Notes: generated by a model not told the origin, from the letters alone. A DNA stretch of 64,000 nt from Polyangiaceae bacterium (GCA_025936115.1 JAICTZ010000008.1:178322-242321); one strand, 5' to 3'. Positions 55,812 through 63,936 are shown, counted from the first letter of the stretch. Made by a program: numbers and translations.

Positions 55812-55994
55812 TTACTTGCGTTTGGGTTTCGGCGTAGGTGCCTCTGCGAACGTGGCCGTGAAGTCCTTGCGAATCAGCTGGCGGATCTTGTCCGACGCCG
55901 ACAGTCCATCGTTTTCAGCGATGGCGTTGAGCATCCGTCGTTCTTCGGCTGTCAGTCGGATCTGGAACTTCTCGTCACGTTGCAGCGGAGCCAT
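55812..55994 (-). CDS. Ribbon-helix-helix regulator
   Basis: 60 residues: a strand EKFQIRLTAEERRML, then two helices (NAIAENDGLSASDKIRQLIR) and a basic Pro/Lys tail. This is the Arc/MetJ/CopG ribbon-helix-helix layout, with a Lys/Gln/Arg strand for DNA contact. A 30-bp palindrome starts 21 bp upstream of the start codon and is a likely binding site, which suggests autoregulation and control of the divergent block. Confidence 0.8.
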   Translation of the reverse strand: MAPLQRDEKFQIRLTAEERRMLNAIAENDGLSASDKIRQLIRKDFTATFAEAPTPKPKRK

Positions 55995-56014
55995 GTCCAG
56001 CCCTTGTCATGACA

Positions 56015-56044
56015 CAGACTGGACCGGCATGCAAGTCCAGTCTG
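56015..56044. promoter_or_regulatory. Palindromic operator candidate
   Basis: Perfect 10-bp arms CAGACTGGAC and GTCCAGTCTG separated by 10 bp, in the 181-bp gap between the leftward ribbon-helix-helix gene and the rightward GYF_2 gene. The place and symmetry fit a repressor site controlling the divergent promoters. The rest of the gap shows no gene. Confidence 0.6.
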
Positions 56045-56175
56045 CCGGTCTGACCAAATAAATGCCTAGACCGCCCGGCGGGCGGCGATTGACGGGCGCC
56101 CCCGCCTCCGCTCTGATGTCCAATGGACTTTCGTCCCCGGGCCACAATTGAGGGGCTCGGCGGTTGGAGCGCGCC

Positions 56176-56925
56176 ATGCGTTGGTACGTGTCGAGGAACG
56201 GAGAAACGGTCGGACCGGTCGAGGAGCGGGAGGTTGCCGAGTGGTTCCATGACGGCATGCGCGACGGCATGGTCCGCGATGAAGCCGGCGGCCCTTGGAC
56301 CCCGATCATGCAGTCCCCGTTCGCTCTCATAAAGAAACCGCAACCGGTTGCCTCCAATGTCACTGCTGCCGAACGGAAACAGCCCAAGCCAGAAGGCGGC
56401 ACGAAGCTGCTCATTGCCATTTCCGTCGGGTTGCTCGCGTTGGTCGCGATGTCCGTTGGAATTGCTGCGATGCCGCCGAGCGCCGATGAGATTGCTCGAC
56501 GCGCGGCCGCATCGGACGCGAAAGAGTTGGCCGAGGCCCACGCACGCCGCCTCGCCCGGGAGGCCGACCCCAACCTCGGGACCGTCGTCAGCCAAACCAC
56601 TGAGAGCGAGTCGGCCAAGACGGTGCCGCTCGCTACTCTGCTATCCGAATACAAGGACAACGAGGTTCGCGCCGATGGTGAGTTCAAAGGCCGCCGCGTC
56701 ATGGTCACCGGCATAGTGAGCGACGTGAAAAAAGGGTTGATCGGCGGAATGTATATCGTCATTGGAACGGGTAAGCCATTCGAGATTCCGGCGCTTCAAT
56801 GCTTCCCGAACTCGAGTCAGGAAAGCGCGGCCGCCGCGCTTTCAAAGGGCCAGCAGGTATCACTTGCGGGCACCGTCGGCGGCTTGATGATGAACGTGCT
56901 GCTGAAGGGCTGCGTGATTCAATAG
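56176..56925 (+). CDS. Membrane protein with GYF_2 domain and OB-fold (tRNA_anti-like)
   Basis: 249 residues from ATG 56176, with GGAG 8 bp upstream. Residues 1-50 form a GYF_2/DUF4339 domain (RWYVSRNGETVGPVEEREVA, ending GGPWTPI). A membrane helix is near residues 75-97 (LLIAISVGLLALVAMSVGI), and the C-terminal 110 residues match the tRNA_anti-like OB-fold (FKGRRVMVTGIVSDVKKG, QQVSLAGTVGG). Such combinations occur in phage and bacterial envelope proteins, sometimes linked to defence or exclusion. It is the first gene of the rightward block. Confidence 0.78.
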   Translation: MRWYVSRNGETVGPVEEREVAEWFHDGMRDGMVRDEAGGPWTPIMQSPFALIKKPQPVASNVTAAERKQPKPEGGTKLLIAISVGLLALVAMSVGIAAMPPSADEIARRAAASDAKELAEAHARRLAREADPNLGTVVSQTTESESAKTVPLATLLSEYKDNEVRADGEFKGRRVMVTGIVSDVKKGLIGGMYIVIGTGKPFEIPALQCFPNSSQESAAAALSKGQQVSLAGTVGGLMMNVLLKGCVIQ

Positions 56926-56935
56926 AGCGAAGAGC

Positions 56936-57205
56936 ATGAGCTACCCCCACGTAAAAACTGATCCGATCCCCGTGCCTCATGACAACGGTGTGGGTATCGA
57001 CATCACGGTCGATCTCGGGCCTAACGAAGGCAGCGTTTACGGTGTCGTGCCCGTCCAGCTCGCGGACGGCGTCTGGCGCGCAGGACGACCATCGTTCGAT
57101 GGGACTTTTGAGCCGACGCCCGAACAGAACGCCCAGATTGTAGCCGCCGTGGAGCAACGTGCCAAGGAGAGCGACTCGATGCTGCGCAGGTTCATGCAGG
57201 GGTAG
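56936..57205 (+). CDS. Small protein, unknown
   Basis: 89 residues (MSYPHVKTDPIPVPHDNG) with a predicted beta-rich front and a helical end (QNAQIVAAVEQRAKESDSML). It lies 10 bp after the GYF_2 gene, and its stop is directly followed by the next start, so it belongs to the block. Function unknown. Confidence 0.6.
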   Translation: MSYPHVKTDPIPVPHDNGVGIDITVDLGPNEGSVYGVVPVQLADGVWRAGRPSFDGTFEPTPEQNAQIVAAVEQRAKESDSMLRRFMQG

Positions 57206-58051
57206 ATGATGAGCAAACCCGAACGCGGCGAGATCGTCCGAGGAGCGGTCGAGACCGGTTTCGAAATCTTGGAAGTCGCTAAGGACATTCAGATCCCCGG
57301 CGTTGCGCTCGGCCTCACGTTGATCGAGCGCGCGTGGAAAGCGCGCATCGAGCGCCAGGTCGCGCAATTCTTTACGCTGCTCGCGATCTCGCTGAAGGTC
57401 GACGACGCTGAAGCTGCCGCTCGGCTCGTGGAGAGCAAGATCGACGATCGGGCCACACAGGACGCGATCGAGACGGGATTCAGCTCCATGATGTCGGCGA
57501 CGACTGAGCGAGGCCGTCGATGCATCGCGGCTCTCGTGGCTGAGTACGTGATCGAGGCTCGTCCGCAAGACGCTAATTTTCGAAGAGTCGGCGCAGTCCT
57601 TCGGGACGCGGAAGACGACGATTTCCCAATCCTGGGTGTGCTTGCGGAGCATTCGTCGGGCCTCGTTCAAGCTGCGGATCTGCGGCACGTCTTTGCGAAC
57701 GAACAGAAAAAACTCTTCTGGATCAACTCACATACTGAGACCAGCTGGGTGCGATCTCCGGTTTACCGAAAGCCAGAACAATTTCGACTGACCGTGGACC
57801 TCATCAAGCGTTCGGGGCTCGCGCAGGAGTCCGTGCGCGGACCCTACGTTGTGGAGGCGGGCCGAACGGTTCTTCAATTCGATAGGCACCAGGACGCGGG
57901 CTTCGAGCTCCTCCGCAAGAGCCTGCGCCCCGTATGGGTTCTCGGTCGCGTACCTCCGGTATTCTGGCGCGAGGGGGCGGGCGGTGAGCATGAGGAGGCG
58001 CCAATCGATCTCCCGACCGCGGACCTGTTTGATCCTGCTAAGCCCATTTGA
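57206..58051 (+). CDS. Protein of unknown function, last gene of the divergent block
   Basis: 281 residues. A mostly helical N-terminal half (EIVRGAVETGFEILEVAKDI, VAQFFTLLAISLKVDDAEA) is followed by a mixed alpha/beta half (NEQKKLFWINSHTETSWVRS, LRPVWVLGRVPPVF). It has no signal or membrane segment and no family I recognise. Its codon choice is less GC-biased than the chromosomal genes, and it sits in a divergent position in a prophage; both fit an accessory cargo gene such as exclusion or defence. That role is inference only. Confidence 0.65.
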   Translation: MMSKPERGEIVRGAVETGFEILEVAKDIQIPGVALGLTLIERAWKARIERQVAQFFTLLAISLKVDDAEAAARLVESKIDDRATQDAIETGFSSMMSATTERGRRCIAALVAEYVIEARPQDANFRRVGAVLRDAEDDDFPILGVLAEHSSGLVQAADLRHVFANEQKKLFWINSHTETSWVRSPVYRKPEQFRLTVDLIKRSGLAQESVRGPYVVEAGRTVLQFDRHQDAGFELLRKSLRPVWVLGRVPPVFWREGAGGEHEEAPIDLPTADLFDPAKPI

Positions 58052-58078
58052 GATCAGCCCCACGCGCGGCTTGGGCCT

Positions 58079-58330
58079 TCACTTCGCCCTTCCCAGCAGC
58101 GTGCCGCGCACGCCGCTCAGGGCCGGCCGCACCTCCGCGGCCGTCGTCTCGATGGTTTCGCGAACAACGACCATGCTCGGCTCCGCGTCGGTCGAGCGCC
58201 AGAGCTGCCGGCAGTCTCGGCACTGGTAGACGCGCTCGCCCGGTAAGAGGCCCTTGCGCTGGCGCCGCACCAGCCCGCGCAGGAGCGCGCCTGTCGCGTC
58301 GTGCAGGCCGCAGGCTGGGCACGGGATCAA
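58079..58330 (-). CDS. Small zinc-ribbon phage protein
   Basis: 83 residues from a TTG at 58330 overlapping the previous stop (TTGA). Two CxxC pairs (CPACG near the start and CRDC near residue 37) should bind zinc, with QLWRST after the second, as in phage zinc-ribbon transcription factors of the Ogr/Delta type. The identity is tentative. Confidence 0.6.
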   Translation of the reverse strand: MIPCPACGLHDATGALLRGLVRRQRKGLLPGERVYQCRDCRQLWRSTDAEPSMVVVRETIETTAAEVRPALSGVRGTLLGRAK

Positions 58331-58668
58331 ACACGCTCCGGCACAAACGGTCGGTACCCACGATCGATGGTGGTGAAATGATAGCGGCCGGGCGGTGGGA
58401 CCTGCTGCGAGAACCAGCTGCCCGCCGAGAGCAACTGCGATTGCGCGAAGATCTCTTCATGAATCCGGTAGTCGCTCGCGCCGAACTCGAGCGGCGTCAC
58501 CGTGAAGGACTCGGAACGCGTCCCGTCGCTCACGGTGAGCAGGACCGCATTTCCGCTTCCGGGCGCGATCGTGGCTGTGATCGGCACGGCGACACCGTCG
58601 GGGTACACCGCTGCGGTGTTGAGCCAGAGACCGCCGGCGCAGATGTAGGCCTTGCTTTTTTGGGTCAC
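58327..58668 (-). CDS. Phage protein, beta-rich, unknown
   Basis: 113 residues from a GTG at 58668 (GTGA overlap with the gene before). It is beta-rich (AYICAGGLWLNTAAVYPDGV, AVLLTVSDGTRSESFTVTP), like small virion decoration or tail-attached proteins. No family match is claimed. Confidence 0.6.
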   Translation of the reverse strand: MTQKSKAYICAGGLWLNTAAVYPDGVAVPITATIAPGSGNAVLLTVSDGTRSESFTVTPLEFGASDYRIHEEIFAQSQLLSAGSWFSQQVPPPGRYHFTTIDRGYRPFVPERV

Positions 58669-59366
58669 GGTGCCCACCAAACGTTGCCGCCGAACGCGCG
58701 GAGCGCGGCGTCTGCGGCGACAAGCGAATCACGAGCGACGATCGCGGCTTGCGCTCGCGTGTACGAGCGTCCCGCGACGAAGGCGCTATCTAAAGGCGGC
58801 CGGGCACCGGGGCTCATGCCGGCGATCCCGTCGACGCCGCCGGCAAACTCATAAAACGCGTTTACTGGGCGCGTTTGCTGAAGCCAAGTAGCACTCGAGA
58901 TGACGGCTGACTCGCTCGCAATGCCAGCGAGCACCGTGCCAGGCGCCGAGGGCGTGAGAAAGTAGACCTCACTTCGCGTGCTCGTGGCAGCGAGCGTTAG
59001 CTGGAAGGAACTGCTCGCGCCCGAAGGAGCGTCCTGGACGAGAGCTGTCGTTGCGTTGCCACTCGCTCCAGCAACACGCGAGACGAGCGCAAGCCCGCCG
59101 AGGGTCAGCGTGGCTGCTTGCGCTGGCGCGCCGGGCGTTCCCGGGGCCGGCGCTGCTCCCGCCGCGTCCGCGAGATAGAACGGCGCCCATACGGCGCTCG
59201 CCAGCTTCAACGCAGTGAGCGCATCGCCGATGTCCCGTAACTTCAAGATGTCGCCGCTGGCATCCTTCTGCAGCTGAAAAAACACCCCGTAGCGTCGGAG
59301 AAATTCATCGGCGGTCAGTGGCGCTTCGCGCACGGTCTGCCTCGATTCGCGTTGTTGTTCATTCAC
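58665..59366 (-). CDS. Phage structural-like protein, unknown
   Basis: 233 residues from a GTG at 59366, with AGGAG upstream. The N-terminal part is helical (LTADEFLRRYGVFFQLQKDA). The middle is Ala/Gly/Ser/Thr-rich and beta-like (AATLTLGGLALVSRVAG, FQLTLAATSTRSEVYFLTP), and the end is GGNVWWAP. The composition resembles baseplate or fibre-associated proteins, but no family is recognised. A 211-bp gap without a convincing gene separates it from the next gene upstream. Confidence 0.62.
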   Translation of the reverse strand: MNEQQRESRQTVREAPLTADEFLRRYGVFFQLQKDASGDILKLRDIGDALTALKLASAVWAPFYLADAAGAAPAPGTPGAPAQAATLTLGGLALVSRVAGASGNATTALVQDAPSGASSSFQLTLAATSTRSEVYFLTPSAPGTVLAGIASESAVISSATWLQQTRPVNAFYEFAGGVDGIAGMSPGARPPLDSAFVAGRSYTRAQAAIVARDSLVAADAALRAFGGNVWWAP

Positions 59367-59577
59367 TCACTCCTAGGTTGATAGAGGCGGAAGCGAGCTC
59401 ACCGACAGGGAAGTTGCTTGTCGGCGAGCTCAAGCGCCGCTGCGGGCCAGCGACTCACGGCACTGGTCGCAACGTCTTGGGGATGCACCGATAAGGTCCT
59501 CGCAAAGAAGCCCGATGCATACGGAGCGCGCATTTCGCTCCGACCGCTGAAGGAAAGCAGCGGCCCCGAAGTCTTCA

Positions 59578-59847
59578 TCAGCGCGCGCTCACCCTTGCAG
59601 CGCAGTACGCCTGCTCGGTGATGCCGAGCAACGCGATCACCTGTCGATCACTCGCCGTGAGCTTCGCCTCAGCGAAGGCCTCCGCGACCACCCGAGTCAC
59701 CTCGGCGTCGAGCGCAACGGGGTCGAACGCCGCGTTTGACGCGGCTACGCCATTCTCCTTCGCTCGCTGCGCCCGATAAGCCTCGGGGGAAAGGCCGAGC
59801 AAGTTGCAAACGGTGTAGTCGTCGGTAGTCAGCTGGATTTGGGTCAT
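59578..59847 (-). CDS. Small phage protein with two copies of a protease/scaffold-type motif
   Basis: 89 residues. Two related segments, LTTDDYTVCNLLGLSPEAYR at the start and LTASDRQVIALLGITEQAYC near the end, match the LT-(D/E)-VC-LG-S-E-Y-A motif typical of Mu-like prophage I (scaffold/protease) proteins. No protease domain is present, so it may be a free scaffold tail. It overlaps the upstream gene by 4 bp. Confidence 0.68.
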   Translation of the reverse strand: MTQIQLTTDDYTVCNLLGLSPEAYRAQRAKENGVAASNAAFDPVALDAEVTRVVAEAFAEAKLTASDRQVIALLGITEQAYCAARVSAR

Positions 59848-60251
59848 TTCTTGTCCTCTTCCGTCAGCGCTTCGAGAAGAAGCGCTTGGAGTTTCGGTTC
59901 ACGTTCCGCGCTCATCCGCCACCCGATCACCTCGAGGAGGATCTCGGCTCGGCTCGAGCGCTCGGTCAGCACAGCGACGGTCTCCGCGAAGTGCTCGAGG
60001 ATGGCGGGCGGATCGAGCCTCACCTTCGGAGCGGCTGTTTCCCACGTTGCCTGGAACAACGCGTTGCGCTCAGCCATGAAGTCGGCGGGCGATTCTTCGA
60101 GCGCCTCGCACAGCGCGAGCTGCGCAGAGGACAGCGGGAGCTCACGCACGAGCTCGAGGAGCTCACGGTCGCGGGCAGCTTGGTCTTGGTCCGTGTTCGG
60201 CTCGCGGAGCCGAGCTCGGAGGGCGGTTTCGACGCTTGGGGATTCGAACAT
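59844..60251 (-). CDS. Phage protein, unknown, helical
   Basis: 135 residues from ATG 60251, with a GAGGAGC Shine-Dalgarno upstream (MFESPSVETALRARL). It is acidic and helical throughout (QLALCEALEESPADFMAERN, LEVIGWRMSAEREPKLQALL). It overlaps the next gene (ATGA). No family is recognised. Confidence 0.62.
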   Translation of the reverse strand: MFESPSVETALRARLREPNTDQDQAARDRELLELVRELPLSSAQLALCEALEESPADFMAERNALFQATWETAAPKVRLDPPAILEHFAETVAVLTERSSRAEILLEVIGWRMSAEREPKLQALLLEALTEEDKK

Positions 60252-60264
60252 GTGTCGATGCTCC

Positions 60265-60789
60265 TCAGGCCGCGCTGGGGGATTCGGCGGCACTGCCGTC
60301 GCGTCGATCGAGCTCGGCGAGCTGCGCCAGCACACCATCGAGGTGAGTGCGGAGGTCGCGCGTCTTGCGTAGGAAGCTCTGCTCGGGATCGCCCTGGAAG
60401 ATGTTCTCGAGGGCGCGCCTCGTCCATTCCGGATTGCGGTATCGGACGCGGCTCCGCTCGAGCTCGACCTGCTTCTCGTGGTCGAGCCGCTGGCACGCGA
60501 GCCTGTTCTGCAGGTCCTCGCGCTGCTGCATGAGGCTCTGGCGCGTGTCGCTGACGTGCACGCGCGGCGGCGCGTCCGCAGCTCGCAGATCCTCGAGCGT
60601 CCCGTCGAGCGCTATTTCGGCGAGCCGCAGGCGTTGCTCGACGTCGCTTACGGCGCGGCCATCGGCGTCCGCGCGCGTGCGCTTGTATTGCGTGACCGCG
60701 CGGTCGCGCATGAGCTTCAGCTGCTCGAGCGTTTCTCGACGCTTGGCGGCTTCGGTAAGCAGTTGTGATTTCGATCGTTGATTCATCAT
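60265..60789 (-). CDS. Coiled-coil phage protein
   Basis: 174 residues from ATG 60789, with GGAAGGA upstream and an ATGA overlap with the preceding gene. Long heptad-rich helices (LLTEAAKRRETLEQLKLMRD, QQREDLQNRLACQRLDHEK) point to an oligomeric rod. It is encoded two genes after the terminase, where a scaffold or head-assembly protein could fit. Confidence 0.65.
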   Translation of the reverse strand: MMNQRSKSQLLTEAAKRRETLEQLKLMRDRAVTQYKRTRADADGRAVSDVEQRLRLAEIALDGTLEDLRAADAPPRVHVSDTRQSLMQQREDLQNRLACQRLDHEKQVELERSRVRYRNPEWTRRALENIFQGDPEQSFLRKTRDLRTHLDGVLAQLAELDRRDGSAAESPSAA

Positions 60790-61025
60790 CGTGGCTTTCC
60801 TTCCCAAAACTGTCGCCCTGGCGCTCTCGCCGGGTCGTGGTCGTCAAGATCTCCCCTCGTCGCCTTCGCGAGCTTCCGCATGAACGCGTCGCGCGCTGCG
60901 GCAGCGGCCTCGAGCGCCAGCACTGCGGCGGAGTCGTCGGCGCCGGCGGCACGCGCTGCGTCGACCGCGGCGGCTGCGTCGCGCACCGCGGCCTCGTGAT
61001 GGAGCAGCTCTTCCTGCATCGTCAT
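60786..61025 (-). CDS. Small coiled-coil phage protein
   Basis: 79 residues, Ala-rich helical (AAVRDAAAAVDAARAAGADD, LALEAAAAARDAFMRKLAKA), with a charged end ARAPGRQFWEGKPR. It overlaps the terminase gene and the next gene by 4 bp each, which supports its reality. Confidence 0.6.
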   Translation of the reverse strand: MTMQEELLHHEAAVRDAAAAVDAARAAGADDSAAVLALEAAAAARDAFMRKLAKATRGDLDDHDPARAPGRQFWEGKPR

Positions 61026-62431
61026 CGCTGGGCTCCGCGGCGCCGCTGATGCTCCGGCAAGTCACGCCAGGCGCCGTCGTTCGAGCCGCGATTACCGCCC
61101 CACCCGTCGTAGACGCCGCGGAAGAACTGCCGCATCTGGTGGCCTTCGCTACGCATTTTGCTGTACGCGCGCGAGTGCTTCGCGGTCCCAATCGCATCGA
61201 ACGCGGCGGCGAGAGCGTCGACCTGGTCGTCATGCCGATCCTTCACACCGGTGAAGCTTGCGATCTCGGAGACGAACGCCTCGAGCCATGGCGCGCGCTC
61301 GGGGACGAGCACCTTCCCGGTGTTCCATGCCGCCGTGACGGTGATCGCTCGGCTGAACTTGTCGGCGACGGCCGTGCGGTCGTTGATCGGAATCCCGCTC
61401 TCGCGAAAGAACTCGACGCCTCCACGTTCAGTCGCCGCAACCCATGCTGCGCACCGCGCGCTCGGGTACGTCTCGCAGAGGGCACGAACACGATCGCGGA
61501 ACACGCGCGGCTCGACCTGCAGCCGTGCGACGTTGAGGACGTAGTAGGTCTCGCCGGCGCGCCCGAGGACGACAGCGACCGACCAATCAGCGCTCGTCCG
61601 CGTCGAGTACGCGAAGTCGATGCCGATCGTCACGTCTTCGAGCACGGGCAGCGTCGAATAGGTGGCGACATCGCCAAAGACGCGCGCGCCGCGCGGCCGA
61701 GGTTGCCCCTGGTAGAGCGCTGTCCATTCGTAGCCATCCGGCCCGCCGAGCTGGTCACGGATGCGCTCGAGCTCCGCGATCGGCCAGCGCTCGGGGCAGA
61801 GAGCGCACCCGTTCACATCGATGGCCGGCAGGTTCACGTACTCCCAGCCGTCCGCGATCAGCCGACCGAGCGGGTCATCGGCGTGCCACCGAGTGCCGCT
61901 CGCGATCATACTCGCGCCGGGCTCGCAGCGGGTGAGCACGTCCGCGAGGAGCCAGCCGTGCGCGCGGTCGCGGATGGTCGCGCTCTCGGCCTGCGCGCGT
62001 CCCTTCACGAGGTCGTCGAGCAGCACGAGCTGAAAGCCCTCACCGGTGATGGCGCCGTCCACCGAGGTCGCCCAGAGGCCACCTTCGTCGACGCCCGTGC
62101 GCCAGTCGCGCTTGCTCTTACTATCGGCAGCGAGCGGGACGCCGGCGAGCTCGGCAAGGCCGCGGGCACGACGGCTCTTCTTCTCGGCGATGCGAGCCGC
62201 GTACGAGCAGTAGGCGATCTGCTGGGCTGGGTCCTCGAGCAGCAGCCACGGAACGGCATGGAGGAGCGTCTCCGTCTTCCAATGCCGCGGCGGGACTGAG
62301 ACGACCGCGCGGACTTGCTCGCCGCGGGCGATGCGCTCGAACAGCCCGAGCATGGGCGCGAGGTGGCGGGGCGCGACGAAGCGGGGCGAGAGCGCCGGGA
62401 TGAAGTCGAGGAGCGGGACCAGTGCACTCAC
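61022..62431 (-). CDS. terL: Phage terminase large subunit
   Basis: 469 residues from a GTG at 62431 (GTGA overlap). The terminase packages phage DNA into heads. The ATPase part has a deviating Walker A PPRHWKTET (the family usually has PPRHGKS), a Walker B QLVLLDDLVKG and a coupling SGTRWHADD motif. The RNase H-like nuclease has its first acidic strand TIGIDFAYSTR with SADWSVAVV, and the last acidic pair HDDQVDALA. It matches the Terminase_6/GpA-like ATPase-nuclease group. Confidence 0.92.
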   Translation of the reverse strand: MSALVPLLDFIPALSPRFVAPRHLAPMLGLFERIARGEQVRAVVSVPPRHWKTETLLHAVPWLLLEDPAQQIAYCSYAARIAEKKSRRARGLAELAGVPLAADSKSKRDWRTGVDEGGLWATSVDGAITGEGFQLVLLDDLVKGRAQAESATIRDRAHGWLLADVLTRCEPGASMIASGTRWHADDPLGRLIADGWEYVNLPAIDVNGCALCPERWPIAELERIRDQLGGPDGYEWTALYQGQPRPRGARVFGDVATYSTLPVLEDVTIGIDFAYSTRTSADWSVAVVLGRAGETYYVLNVARLQVEPRVFRDRVRALCETYPSARCAAWVAATERGGVEFFRESGIPINDRTAVADKFSRAITVTAAWNTGKVLVPERAPWLEAFVSEIASFTGVKDRHDDQVDALAAAFDAIGTAKHSRAYSKMRSEGHQMRQFFRGVYDGWGGNRGSNDGAWRDLPEHQRRRGAQR

Positions 62432-63102
62432 GGCTTGCTCCCGTTCACGAGGAACTTCGGGTTGATCGGCGGTCGGCCACCGTTGCGGGCCGTGTCGCCG
62501 GCGCGCCGAGCCTGGGCACGCTTGACCGCGTACTCGTGCGCGGCAGCGATATTTTGCCGGGCGTCGTTCGCCAGCATGCTGGCCGTCTTGAAGTCGCCGC
62601 GCGCGAAGAGCACCCGGGACGCGAGCGTCTGCAGCCCGGCGGAGACGAGCATGGTGCGCGGGCCGTCCGGCAGCTCACCGCCCCCCACATCCTCCGCCAG
62701 TGCCTCGGTCTCGCTCCCGATGAACTCGAGCGCGCGAGGCATGCCCGCAGCGAAGTCGGCGTCACTCGCGACGAGCCCGGGTAAGAGCTCCGCAGCGAGC
62801 GCCGACAGCTCTCGGCGCTCGTCGGCTTCGAGTCGCGCAAGCTCGTGGCGTAGGGCGCGCTGGTAGCCTCCCAGACGGCCGAGCAGCGTCGCGATGAGGC
62901 CTCGGGTCATCCGGGCGGGTGCGCCGTTCCTGGCGGCAGCCAGCGCGGTCCGCGTGGCCTCGAGCTTCGTGCGCAGGCTCCTCGCCTTGTCGGAGTCGAC
63001 CGCCTGGCTCACTCCCGGCAGGCCGCGCGGCAACTTGGCGATGGCAGTGATCTCGATGCGGCGTTTCCCGGCACCCTTGCCGTGGCCGTTGCACTCGCTC
63101 AT
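62428..63102 (-). CDS. Phage protein before terL, possible small-terminase analogue
   Basis: 224 residues. A basic N-terminus (CNGHGKGAGKRRIEITA) precedes long helices (RTKLEATRTALAAARNG, YQRALRHELARLEADERREL) and a basic end (GGRPPINPKFLVNGSKP). It directly precedes and overlaps terL, which is the usual place of the small terminase subunit, but no DNA-binding family is recognised. Confidence 0.6.
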   Translation of the reverse strand: MSECNGHGKGAGKRRIEITAIAKLPRGLPGVSQAVDSDKARSLRTKLEATRTALAAARNGAPARMTRGLIATLLGRLGGYQRALRHELARLEADERRELSALAAELLPGLVASDADFAAGMPRALEFIGSETEALAEDVGGGELPDGPRTMLVSAGLQTLASRVLFARGDFKTASMLANDARQNIAAAHEYAVKRAQARRAGDTARNGGRPPINPKFLVNGSKP

Positions 63103-63407
63103 CGCGCCGACTCCTCGGACTTCTGATCCGCTGCAGACTGGTCAACTCGGCTCCGTTGCGAGTCGGCGGCTCCAAGGTGGGCCAACTGCGTGGGCCGGAC
63201 TCGCTGAACTCGCACGGTCGTGCCGAGCACGAATCGCCCGGAATTTCTGCTGAATCGCGCGTTTTCGCGTTGACGCCGCGCGGCTCCCGTGAGAAGATTA
63301 GAGCCTTTTTTGGCTAGGGAATGATACGGCGACGGGGCTGGGGCGTCGTGCCGTGCGTTGCGTGCCGGTTCCGGGCGCGCGGTTACTTGCCTGGCCGGCG
63401 AGGTCAC
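63099..63407 (-). CDS. Basic small phage protein, unknown
   Basis: 102 residues from a GTG at 63407. The frame is bounded by a GTGA overlap with the gene upstream and an ATGA overlap with the gene downstream, the same arrangement as its neighbours. It is rich in Arg/Ala/Ser with no domain recognised. The middle (NLLTGAARRQRENARFSR) is AT-richer than its surroundings, so a shorter product is possible. Confidence 0.45.
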   Translation of the reverse strand: MTSPARQVTARPEPARNARHDAPAPSPYHSLAKKGSNLLTGAARRQRENARFSRNSGRFVLGTTVRVQRVRPTQLAHLGAADSQRSRVDQSAADQKSEESAR

Positions 63408-63913
63408 TGCGCTGCCTCAGGCTCTTCTTCACTCGTCGTCTCGATGGCGCGATTGCCACGCTGGCGGGCTTGTTCGGTGAGCGCGTCGAGGGCCGGCGTG
63501 GTTGCCTGTGGGTTGAAACCACCGCGCCGACGCTGCGCCGGCGCAGCGTTCGCATGCTTGTTCTGCTGCTTCACGATGACCAGCGGATCGATCGCGAACC
63601 GCTCTTCGAGGGCCGCGGTGATGATGGGCTTCGACTCCTCGACTGACCGCACTGAGAGCAGGTCCTTCCAGGCCTTGCCGTTCGCCGCGTGCTGGCTCTT
63701 GGTGTATTTCGGCTCCGTGCCCAAGATCCGCACGTGCTCCGTCCGATGAAAGTCGCGGAGCACGTTGACGTTCGGATCAGGCTGCCCTCCGTCGCTTCGC
63801 TTCTTGGCCCTCTTCGGCTTCCGATCCTGAGCTTCAAGAACAAGGGCCGGGGCACGCGGCTGCGACGGCTTGCCCGTCGCAAGATCCTGGTGTGCTTCAT
63901 TGGTGTGCTTCAC
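63404..63913 (-). CDS. Phage protein, unknown
   Basis: 169 residues from a GTG at 63913, preceded by TGGAAG; the frame is open to the window edge, so a longer form is possible. The core is VLRDFHRTEHVRILGTE and KAWKDLLSVRSVEESKP, and the end is acidic (ETTSEEEPEAAQ). No family is recognised. The start codon lies inside a small palindrome (63912-63928). Confidence 0.55.
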   Translation of the reverse strand: MKHTNEAHQDLATGKPSQPRAPALVLEAQDRKPKRAKKRSDGGQPDPNVNVLRDFHRTEHVRILGTEPKYTKSQHAANGKAWKDLLSVRSVEESKPIITAALEERFAIDPLVIVKQQNKHANAAPAQRRRGGFNPQATTPALDALTEQARQRGNRAIETTSEEEPEAAQ

Positions 63914-63936
63914 TGGAGAGCTTCCAGTCCACGGGC

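Noticed and set aside
59418..59621. Short plus-strand frame (67 codons) in the 59.4-kb gap
   Set aside because: It has no Shine-Dalgarno, no recognisable composition and overlaps the end of the opposite gene; the 211-bp gap is left as non-coding.
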